A stretch of DNA of 64,000 nt. It comes from Plantago major. Lineage: Eukaryota > Streptophyta > Magnoliopsida > Lamiales > Plantaginaceae. Location: assembly GCA_026545765.1 (NCBI GenBank), contig JAIFAC010000431.1, positions 1 to 64,000 on the forward strand, in the 5' to 3' direction. The notes beneath the pieces are model-generated. The model did not search any database. It saw only the letters and a program-made list of their open reading frames with translations, and had not been told where the DNA came from. The number at the start of each line of letters is the position of its first letter. Within the stretch, counting starts at the first letter, position 1. Shown here one piece after another: positions 24,860 to 33,889 of the stretch. Both the position numbers and the translations under genes were made by a program.

Positions 24860-26696
24860 ATGTCGCCCGAAAAACCCGTTTCGCCCGGATTTTCATTGCA
24901 AACACCGAGGGGAGCAAGCTTATCCTCTTCCCATTCGTACGAACCGCCGATTTTGAGATTCTAGTCTATAATTGTGAGGATTCTAAGATAGTGCCGAAAA
25001 ATCCTCATCTCCTCGTACTAAAACCACCATCTCCAAAAACCAGATCGAGTCATCACCATCAAACCCCTCCGAATTTGCCGCAGAAACCCTTGTTAAATTG
25101 GGGAGCATGCACGACTTGCCACAAGATCCGAGGGATGATGATGAAAGCCCAATGGGGATAGAGAAAGATGCTCCCATGGAGGATGTCGAAGATGTCGACA
25201 TCCCAAATTCAACATGCATCGCATGTAAAATCCCCAAAATCCTGCTGAAGAAGATGTACAACAACCCGACAAAACAGGGAAACGCTACGATGGCCTCAAT
25301 GATGAGAATCAGACTAGCATGCTCAAAATGTTGAGAAACCCGCAGATGAGCCTACCATCAACTAGTCAAGTGGAAGATCGGCAATGATGACTCAGAGAAA
25401 ACCGAAAGTGATCCAATGAATATAGATGAGGATGTTGCAACATCACCGCCATGATGATAACAATGATGAAAGCTCTAATGATATGGAAGATTATGAGCGA
25501 AATCAAGATGACTCTAAGGACGAGTCAATGGTTGAAGAAGAAGATCCGAGAAACTCAGATGAAAGCTCGATGACTCAAGATTATGAAGTCGAGACAGAGG
25601 AAGAATCAAGAAGAATCACTTGATGATGAGGATGTCATTCTTGGAGAAGACCAGATTGAAGACCCCGAGGTAAATGATCTATCCTCCGAACTCCGTGTTT
25701 ACAGATGGTTCGATTGATGAAGATGCGCTTCATTTGTTCTATGATAACAAGAATCTAGAAAAATATGAGAAAATCAAAAAATGCTATAGATGTTGAGAAG
25801 ATAATTAAAGAAGAATCATTTGAAGAGTATAACTTGTCGCTTATCCAAGAAAAGGAATCTCTATTATGTCATACTCAATATACCGCATTTGTTCCCAAAT
25901 CATAAGAGAATTCTATGCTCATTTATCCGAGAATTTTGGTGAAGGGCATGGTAAGCATCACCGTGTACTTGAGAGGTGATGTATTCTTCTCGACTTCTAA
26001 GGATATCAATACCGGTCGCATAGAAATAGGGATGAGATTGAGACTCGTGGAGGTAACTATGGATGAGATTGCAAGAGAGCTAATCGCAGGAAATTAAAAT
26101 CTTGGCCATCGAACTCTAGATTTGAAATATTGTTGCTCTCTAGTATCTGTTTTGCCAGATCTCATTGCATAACCGGTCATTATCTTCCAATAACAACAAG
26201 CTCACCAAGAGGCGCCTATGTTGCTTACAGGATTAAAATGGGTTACAATGTCAATCTGGGAGAAAGGATTCTCAAGCATCTAGAAAATTCTAAGAATAGA
26301 GGGATCAGAGGACATTTGATTCTTCCATCCACTATATTTGCTGTTCTTCAGATGCAAGGTATTGAGGTTAAAGCCAATGATGTCTATCATTCCAACTTCA
26401 AATCCATCACAGTCACCAAACAACTGCTGGAAACACATGACAGGATCTGTGGATCTTCCTCGGGTAGATCCCGATGTTTCGTGAACATGGATGTAGAGGA
26501 GAATATGCCTCTTTCACGGGCAAAACCGATGTACCGTAAAGCTCAGAGTTGCAGCCAACATTCCCATGTCGACTTATATGTTGGGACAACATCGACTCCT
26601 AACATTGAAACTCATCTCAGTATTTTAATCAACAGACAAGTCGATTCGAGCAAATCAAAGGGCTTGATGAGCGATATCAAACAATCAAGTTCGTAA
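24860..26696 (+). pseudogene. Copia ORF3 in the env position, with a plant transposon-protein domain
   Basis: The ORF begins ATGTCGCCCGAAAAACC at 24860. An acidic, low-complexity middle (25100-25700, rich in D, E and S) is followed by a conserved C-terminal domain: KGMVSITVYLRG, STSKDINT, LVEVTMDEIARELIAG (25930-26094), then YRIKMGYNVNLGERIL, HLILPSTIFAVLQMQGIEVK, SNFKSITVTKQLL (26225-26440). This is the domain named 'putative plant transposon protein' (Transposase_32 in Pfam), seen in SIRE-type third ORFs. No signal peptide or transmembrane segment is visible, so a classical envelope role is unsupported. It is broken by several frame shifts, though the last 188 codons are open. Confidence 0.75.
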
Positions 26697-26915
26697 ATAC
26701 TCTAGTTTCTTTTCTTTCCTCACAAAAGGGGAGAATAGATAACTTGAGTTCATTCTTCTTTGTTGAACAATTTATAATTTATGTGGGTCTAATATTTTAA
26801 ATTTTAAATTCTCTTCAATATTTTTAAGTCGTTCGTTAAGGGGAGATCTGATTCTTAGTTCTTAGTATTGTTTCTATGATCCGATCTCTTGTTTTGTTTT
26901 GTGATGAAAGACTAA

Positions 26916-26928
26916 GATTATGGGAGAT
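26916..26928 (+). promoter_or_regulatory. Polypurine tract of the copia element
   Basis: GATTATGGGAGAT directly precedes the TGAAAA start of the 3' LTR, where plus-strand DNA priming takes place. A stronger purine run, AAAAGGGGAGA, lies about 200 bases upstream at 26726. Confidence 0.55.
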
Positions 26929-27739
26929 TGAAAAAGATGCACTTATAGTATGATAATCTTGTTTTCAATAATCAGCCCAAGTTTTGTGTTTGTTGTTGTT
27001 TGTGAAGTCAGGATTATCAATGTTGTATAACATTGTGACAGATAGAATTCAATGTCGCATAACATTCAAGATACAAGATTGCCGCAAACATCAAGACAAA
27101 GCACTTTCGATGTGATACTTGACCGAAGTATCGATGTAATGAACAAGAATTGATTTAAGGAAAAGAACAGGGTGAAAGCAAGAAGGAATATATTTTATGA
27201 AGAATTGAAATATGGGAATTTCCTTCTTTACGCTTTTGAAGAAAATAGTAAAGGAAAATTGCTTTTGCTAAGATCCTATCGCTTTCGACATAGATGGAAG
27301 AGGTCGACATCTCAAGTATATATATGCAAGGATTCAGAAAGCAAGTTTTTCGAGCCTTTCTTGATGATCAATCGAAGTTTTATTAAAAGAGTTTAGGCTT
27401 CTTGTTTTCGCTAGCTTTAGAGTTTGTCTAAGAGTATTCATTGTTGAATAACTCTTTCAAACATCGACCTAGAATAGCTTTTACCTGGGTTCTTCTAGTA
27501 GTTGGTTGTTTAATCAATCGCTTGTGATTGTATTAAACCTATTTGATTAGATCTACTTTTCCGTCAAGAGATATTTTGTTTATAGGCCGCCAATATATTT
27601 TTCTATATATCGTTGGTAATAGAAGTTACATTATTTATCCGCCGCTATTCGTTATCGTAGACAATGTTGAACAACATTGTTGGCAACATTGTCCATTGAT
27701 CTTATTCCAAAGTACCAATCCGGATCTTAAGTTCTAACA
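26929..27739 (+). repeat. Copia LTR, second copy
   Basis: 811 bases matching the 5' LTR from TGAAAA to TTCTAACA. Instead of host DNA, it is followed by the same leader and gag as the first LTR, so it acts as the 3' LTR of one element and the 5' LTR of the next. Confidence 0.85.
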
Positions 27740-28284
27740 AGTGAGATCGAGCCACCACCTAACTACCGGTGTCCGGATTTGGTACTACTACAATGGATGC
27801 AAACTACAATAGACCTCCGTGTTTGATGGGTCCAACTACCATTATCGCAAATTCGATGAGGACATACATCAAGTCCCTCGATGGCCGGTTGGAGATCCAT
27901 TCGAAGGATACACTGCCAATCAAGGACCCGATGTCGATGGTGACATTGTCCCCATACCAAGAACGCTTCTCGCAGTGACATACTTCTTAGCTCTTATAAT
28001 GAAAAAGCCTTAAATGCTATCTTTGGTCATGTAGATTCTCATATGTTTAAAATCATTCAAAACTGTACTACTGCAAAACAAGCTTGGGAATTACTTCAGA
28101 GTCATTGTGAAGGGGATGCTAGTGTCAAACAAACTAAACTTAGAATGCTTTGGTCTCAATTTGAAAATCTAAGAATGGCGGAGGAAGAAACCATTGACTC
28201 CTATTTTGAAAAACTCGACTCTCTCAAATGAAGTCCAAAGATCGAGAAGCTATTTCTAATAGGCAACTTGTTTCCAAAGTCGCT
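27740..28284 (+). pseudogene. Truncated second copy of copia leader and gag
   Basis: Near-identical to 18410-18970, including the gag start at 27791 and the YFEKL region near 28202. It stops abruptly at 28284 (after AACTTGTTTCCAAAGTCGCT). The copy keeps some bases lost from the first, for example GAAGGGGATGCTAG where the first reads GAAGGGATGCTAG. Confidence 0.85.
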
Positions 28285-28299
28285 GCCATACCAATCTCC

Positions 28300-28940
28300 T
28301 CTCATATTCTCGTACAGGGGGAAAGCTTGTGGAATGATTTTTTTGAACTAGGTGTAGCTACATTTTCGGGTGTAGGAGGGTAACTATCATACTTTAATTG
28401 GGACTGTTGGGTATTTGGCCGATGACTCAATTTATCGCCCGACGGTCCATCTAGATTTTTTACACCAGATTGTTGTGAAGACGTCAACATATTCTCATCC
28501 ACTGAACGAGAATTTGAAACACCATCAGATTCCTCGATTTGCATATGCAACCTCATTGGAATTCGGGTGCAGATTTTGCCCAATAGGAACTGTAGTTCCT
28601 AAGGGAGGAATTGTCGCAGTAGTGTCAAACCCGAATATCTCTCCAGCATAGTCATGTGGAATATTATTAAGATACGGAGGTCTTGCATTTTCGCCAACAC
28701 CATTTAATATCTGCATAAATCCCCCCTGCAAATGAGGCCTCAGATATAACTCCTCAGATAGTCAGGTTTGTTGATTAGAAGCAACTGCTCATATGTTCAA
28801 AGCCGGAAAAGAATGACCAGCTAGCACGGAGGCATCAGAGGACGAGGATATTATGTACTCGTCTGCACTAAATTGTGAATCGGACCCATGCCGATCTCGG
28901 GATGAAGATGTCTCCTGTGATGAAGAGCTCGACATCTTCC
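28300..28940 (-). pseudogene. Unidentified protein-coding remnant
   Basis: Reading leftward from an ATG near 28935, the minus strand gives MSSSSSQETS, then RDRHGSDSQFSADEYI, then after frame changes ARPPYLNNIPHDYAGEIFGF, PLGTTVPIGQNLHPNSNEVA, and EESDGVSNSRSVDENM through NTQQSQLKYDSYPPTPENVA. The serine-, asparagine- and proline-rich make-up fits a disordered N-terminus. I do not recognise a family; since it lies between two retroelement fragments, it may be an ORF of another transposon class. It is cut by the copia truncation point at 28284. Confidence 0.5.
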
Positions 28941-29280
28941 GAGGATGACTAGAAGGTGCCTACACTCGGACGAACATTTGAATCGCTACCACGCCTCTAA
29001 GCATCCGAAAATTAGAGAAAATTACCAAAGAAGTAAGTTTAATAGTTATACAACCCCAACATACTTAAGCAGCTTATAATACCAAGTAAAAGCGCCAGCC
29101 CTTCCAAAATTTACTTTTTATTAATCCAGTAACTAAAGATATCGCTTCTGGAAAAGGAAATATTAGATTCAGAATATTACTACCTCAGCCATATACCGAG
29201 AATTTCTGATTTTTATGATAATTATCCTATTTTTCACTAATCTCTTCTACTCAGATGAATGATTTACCTACATAGTATAA

Positions 29281-29815
29281 TTCAATTAATACTTCTACTA
29301 GTACATCTAATTCAGTCACAGATCATATCAACACAATACTTGCATACAACAACAAGACTCTGTACAGGTGCCTATTGTTCCCAATATCAATTCTAGTATT
29401 GCATCTCTTGAGGATACAAGAAAGCAATCTACAAGAATTAGACGAACATCATCAACTTTGAAAGTTTATAATTATCAATTGCCACCTTCAATAGTTCGCA
29501 TCGCAACTACATCTTCTCAAAGCTAATTCAGTGATTGGTGGTACAAAGGGTACGACTCATCCTAATTCAAATTATGTTAGTTCTCTCAATCTTAATTAGT
29601 ACTCCATATTCAGCTTTCATAGAATCTATTCTAATTTAACTGAGCCGAAAACATTTGCTCAAGCAAGTAAAGATTTACAATGGCAAAAAGAGCTGAACTG
29701 GATGCTCTTGAGAAAACTAAAACTTGGCCTCAGATAAAGTTCCTATTGGTTGTAAATGGGTGTATAAACTTAAGCACAAGGATGAGTCGATAAAATAGCT
29801 ACATACTTCGATCAA
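29281..29815 (+). pseudogene. Copia reverse transcriptase fragment of a second lineage
   Basis: Contains FAQASKDLQWQKA, LDALEKTKTW and KVPIGCKWVYKLKHKDE (29655-29790), the start of a copia RT domain. The residues differ from the SIRE-type RT at 22.2 kb (which reads GTKWIFKTR), so this is another copia family. It is cut off on the right at the 72-bp repeat. Confidence 0.8.
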
Positions 29816-29823
29816 GGACAATG

Positions 29824-29975
29824 GAGAGGTGATAAGTTACCTCGTGTTAGAGAGGTGGCCGATTGGAGAGGCGGAAGGTGGCGAGACGCCGGTATGAGAG
29901 GTGATAAGTTACCTCGTGTCGAGAGGTGGCCGATTGAGAGGCGAAGGTGGCGGAGACGTACGGTATGAGACGTGG
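29824..29975 (+). repeat. 72-bp tandem repeat, two copies
   Basis: Units start at 29824 and 29896 with GAGAGGTGATAAGTTACC and contain GAGGTGGCCGATT and GGAAGGTGGCG/CGAAGGTGGCG. The repeat is GC-rich compared with its surroundings. The copies differ mainly by single-base gaps. Confidence 0.85.
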
Positions 29976-30105
29976 AGAAGAAAAACGATTTGGGGAAGTG
30001 ATGAAGTGATGAACTGATGAAGGGTTTTGGCCTTTTTTGGGTATAATTTAAATCCCTAATTGGACTCGCGGTACGATGATATATTTGTTCTTTGCAATAA
30101 AAGAT

Positions 30106-30185
30106 TGTGTAAGCTGTAGCTCAGTGGTAAGTATCCCAACTTTATACTAGATGGTTGTGTGTTCGAACCTTGTTGTTGACATGCT
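30106..30185 (+). repeat. tRNA-like sequence, probable SINE head or tRNA remnant
   Basis: GTAGCTCAGTGGTAAG matches a tRNA D-arm and box A; GTTCGAACCTTG, 40 bases further, matches the T-arm and box B. Spacing fits an internal RNA polymerase III promoter. The anticodon arm and acceptor stem do not pair well, and the T-stem is mostly wobble or mismatched, so it is not a functional tRNA. A tRNA-derived SINE is the best reading; the 3' tail is not defined. Confidence 0.6.
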
Positions 30186-30612
30186 TATTTTGATTTTTTT
30201 GGTTTGTCTATTTTTGGTTATTGCTATATTTTTATCATCTTTTTACTTCTCATTTCACTCTCTATTTTATTCATTAAAGAGACAATGATCTTTCTTCTTT
30301 CTTTAAATAAACGTAATATAACAACATGCGTACGTAGCGTGTTATTGTGGCATCTTAGTGGTAAATAATATTGTTGTTCCCAATAATGCAAACTGATATG
30401 TTTAATTTAATTGGATAAGATGGAAAAAAATTAGTTATCGTTGTTTTTCTTAATTTTCATGAGTAAATCAAATATAATAATGTCAATATATTATTTAAAG
30501 AGATAATATCTTCAGATATTAATATTCTTTGATTCTTTATGCTTGTATTGATTATTCGTTTTAAAAACAATCGTGTTTCTTATTAAGAAAATATTAATGT
30601 CTTTAGTAAAAA

Positions 30613-30614
<2 letters not shown>

Positions 30615-30674
<60 letters not shown>
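30615..30674. repeat. (AT)30 microsatellite
   Basis: Sixty bases of perfect AT alternation. Long perfect tracts like this are highly length-variable. Confidence 0.98.
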
Positions 30675-30677
<3 letters not shown>

Positions 30678-31890
30678 TAACAAAATGAATATATTTTATT
30701 AGAACATCAAGGTTATTAACTAGATACCATAAGTTTTCAATAAAGTAGTTTAACTTCAAACCACCGAACCTCATAAATTAATTATGCGATCCAATTAATT
30801 GGTAAATTAATTAATATCAACAAAATTGATTTATAATGATTGATAGATGTCAAGTAATTTACTTCATGCAACATGAAACCCAATACGATCAATATAATGA
30901 TATGTCTTGTACTTGGAACTTGGTATATATTTAGTATGTATGAATTGAAGTATTTATGATGCCTAAAATATTGGTGACAAATTAAATAATAATACAATTT
31001 CAGATAATGTTAAAGTGGGGAGATATTGAAATTAATTATTGATAAGATCATGCAAATTTACCGTCATATACAAAATGATGGTCAAATTCTATTATCGATA
31101 CCAATTGAATTAATTATATTGCTTTATTCCCAACATCTACGCGTACCAATTATCAATTTCTTTCAACTACCGTTATAATTCATCAAATATGTTATAATTC
31201 TAACTATAAGTTTGACATCCAATTTGCTGTCAAAATATAGTTGTCATTTTATTTTGGTTTTTCTAGTAGTGATTCTATAGCGCTTGCAACGTCCCCCAAC
31301 AATTTGCATGCACCGATTTATTCAAGAGCCTTTCTTTAATCACCCCCAAATTCAGTTGCTACTACACCCTACCAGTGACATTGGACCACAAATCCTCATC
31401 CTCTTCTTTCAATTTAGGTTATCTCTTATATTTAGCATCTACATATATGAGAGAGTAGAGTGTGCGTCTAGATATGAATTACGTCAATGTTGAGCTCATG
31501 AGGTGTGGTGTCTGGTGGATTAGTTAACTCGATTAAAATAGTTCTCCATTAATACACAATCAGAGTTTAGTTGGTATGCTGTATGCACCATTGGACAATT
31601 ATAAGTTCGCTGTTATGGATTACTTGGAATTTGGGTAATAGTTTTGTATTCCCGTTAGTTACCAATGGAAGGATATTCCTTTTTGTCGTTAAGGTATTTT
31701 ACGCCTCTGTCTCTTTGATTAGTTCATGGTGATCCCATACGTACGGGGAATTCGGGCAGGCTGCACGCATGCGATTCACAAGCGCTCTCTATTAATTTAC
31801 AATACATATGTTCTCCTTCCATGTCATCAAAACAACAGTTGTAGTTTTCTAATATAGAAATATGCTGGGAGGACAGTGAGTTACAAATAC
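30675..31890. other. AT-rich intergenic DNA
   Basis: No coding region or RNA gene recognised on either strand. Confidence 0.5.
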
Positions 31891-31892
31891 AA

Positions 31893-31921
31893 CTAGTACT
31901 AACCCGTGGCGATGCTACGGT
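31893..31921 (-). mobile_element. Helitron-like 3' terminus (minus strand)
   Basis: Read on the minus strand, an imperfect hairpin (ACCGTAGC ... GCCACGGGT) is followed after five bases by CTAG and a host T, the layout of a Helitron 3' end (hairpin, CTRR, T). The element would extend to the right. No matching 5' TC end was identified with confidence. Confidence 0.5.
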
Positions 31922-32517
31922 ATAGATTACTTTTAATAATAAATAAAAGGAGATTTACAACATAAATTAATCGGTAAAATAAAATAAATAAACTTATGTA
32001 AACAATGTTGGTCGTCATGTTAGTGGTAGTCCTTCAACACTATATCATTGAATCTTTTTTTTACGCTAACTATGTAAAATTTAAAAGTATGACTCATCAC
32101 GATTGATACGCTTTAAAATGGGTTAATCCAACCTTAAACCCTTCGACCCGACGGTTGATAATATATATTTTATATCGGATCCCACCGATCCTATATGTTA
32201 ATTAGTAATGTATACATGTTTTTAAAATTTGTATCCTCAAAACGAACCAAAATAAAATACAAAAGATACAAAAACCAATTAATGATTTTTTCCAAACAAC
32301 CCATGGTGGTATGTGGTCACCCCACCACACACACACAAACATTATTATTGTACAAACATAATTTTACATGTTAGAGCTATTTTTTACACCCCCCCCCCCC
32401 TCCCGTTTCCAACAACCCCACGGTCTTATGTGGTCACCCTACCAATGACACAAAAGTTATTTTTTTCCCACAATTCCAACCCCCCCCCCAAGCAAACCCG
32501 GAGGCCCGTTATGGATG
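31922..32517. other. Repeat-rich intergenic DNA with C tracts
   Basis: Contains an AC-rich stretch near 32322 and homopolymer C runs at 32389-32400 and 32480-32489. No gene seen. Confidence 0.5.
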
Positions 32518-32705
32518 AAGAAAGTAGAGAGAAGATCAAAGAGAGTTCCCCACCTAGAGAGTATATGCCTCAATCGCTATGGAGATCAAGAAAGCAGAGA
32601 AGATCAAGAGAGTTTTCCGCCTAGAGAGTATCGATACTCCCAGTTCAAGGGTCAAGAAAGTAGAGAGAAGATCAAGAGAGTTTCACCTAGAGAGTATCCG
32701 CTCAC
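32518..32705 (+). repeat. ~68-bp tandem repeat, three copies
   Basis: Units begin at 32518, 32588 and 32654 with AAGAAAG.AGAGAGAAGATC and end near CCTAGAGAGTAT. Periods are 70 and 66. The units lie in an open frame of about 80-100 codons, but the frame is not kept between units, so I treat it as a minisatellite, not a gene. Confidence 0.85.
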
Positions 32706-32719
32706 TACCATGAAAATGG

Positions 32720-33449
32720 ACTCCCTCCGTCTCGGAGTGCTAGCGCTCAGTTTTATGTGATATGCTAATTAAAGTTTTGATAGAATATAATAAAGGTGGG
32801 ATAAAGTGTACTTTTAGTGGGAAAGTGTATAATTTGAGTGAAATGTTGTGATAGTTTATTATTTGTTGGGTGGTAGCTTTTTTTTCGTAATGTATGAAGT
32901 TTTATGACGGCTAAAAATGAGAAATGTATGAAGTTCATGAGGGAGTGAATATTTTTTACTAAATTAATCATAAAATATTATGTCGTCTTGTTACAAAGGT
33001 ATGGAACGGTTCGGTATATGCCACACCGACCTAAACATCATTATTTCGAAAGGTTGAAGTCGTTAGATAGAACCCGATCCGCTTAAAAGTAAAATAACGA
33101 AATACCACCGTAGTAAGATATATGCCGATATGAAAACATGCAAATCTCGCCAAGAGACCGCTCAGGCCTAACTCACCATTTTTGTTATATACTCTTCGCC
33201 TTAACTCAAAACGCTCAACTTTCCGCTTTGGTCCGCTCCAAACTCAACTCCTTCTTTAAATAGAAAATCTCTCTCCTATTTTATTGATATATCTCCTATT
33301 TTATTTACAATCTCTCATATTTTAATCACACTCTTTCAAGATTTTATTTACACTTTTTGCTACTTTATTCATTATCTCCTACTTTATTCACTTTATCTTA
33401 AAACTTGTGCCCGGACCAACAAGAAGTTGTGTCCGTGACGGAGGGAGTA
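32720..33449. mobile_element. Stowaway-like MITE, about 730 bp
   Basis: The left end CTCCCTCCGTC and right end GACGGAGGGAG are the classic plant Stowaway (Tc1/mariner) inverted ends. The right part has the usual purine/pyrimidine-biased body (CTCCTATTTTATT repeats). At 730 bp it is longer than usual; a GC-richer middle part (33000-33240) may be a nested insertion. Confidence 0.75.
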
Positions 33450-33465
33450 TATGGGTATGAGTAAC

Positions 33466-33710
33466 GCTCTGTTCTTTTCAACTTAATTCTCATTCGGGCT
33501 TCGCTTCAGCCATTCAGCTTCAAGCAGTTTTGTTCTTTTCAATCAAATTTATCGAATCGAATCGAATCAATTGTAGTATAAAATATAATTCAAGGTAATC
33601 GAATCGGATCGAATCAATGAGTTTTAAGTTGAAAAGAATGTAGCCTTAGTTATATTTTATACTACACCCGCCATTCAGCCTACCAAGAATTTCGCTGAAA
33701 AGAACAGAGC
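33466..33710. mobile_element. MITE family B, copy 1, with perfect 15-bp inverted ends
   Basis: GCTCTGTTCTTTTCA at 33466 and its exact reverse complement TGAAAAGAACAGAGC ending at 33710 bound a 245-bp element. The centre has GAATCGAATCGAATCAATTG and TATAAAATATAA. A second pair of similar ends (GTTCTTTTCAA at about 33532, TTGAAAAGAA at about 33630) lies inside, which suggests a nested copy of the same family. Related copies are at 43027 and 58265. Confidence 0.85.
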
Positions 33711-33889
33711 CTAAGTCTTCGAGAGACCGCTCTATATAAATTATCAAGAGATCGATATATACCGTCAAGAAAATCATTGATGTTATTGCCTCATGATCCT
33801 AGCAACCACACTAAGACTCCCTATTCAACTCGCCCAACGAGAATCAAAATTTATAATTGGACATCTAAATAACTATTAATTTTCTTTTA

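Larger units (their letters stand above)
17585..27739 (+). mobile_element. Ty1/copia retrotransposon, SIRE-type, degenerate
   Basis: A 10.2-kb LTR retrotransposon. The two LTRs (17585-18409 and 26929-27739) flank an 8.5-kb interior holding gag, protease remnants, integrase, reverse transcriptase, RNase H in copia order, and a third ORF after pol. The polypurine tract GGGAGA precedes the 3' LTR directly. Large size, a long pol-to-ORF3 spacer and an ORF in the env position are the hallmarks of the SIRE/Maximus lineage. Many small indels and stops disrupt every ORF, so the element is not autonomous as written. Confidence 0.9.

Noticed and set aside
24860..26696. Endogenous viral envelope gene
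   Set aside because: No signal peptide or membrane segment; the conserved part is a plant transposon-protein domain.
30118..30180. Functional tRNA gene
   Set aside because: D-arm and T-loop match, but the acceptor and anticodon stems do not pair.
30583..30774. Open frame across the AT microsatellite
   Set aside because: Its residues are just alternating I/Y from the (AT)30 tract.
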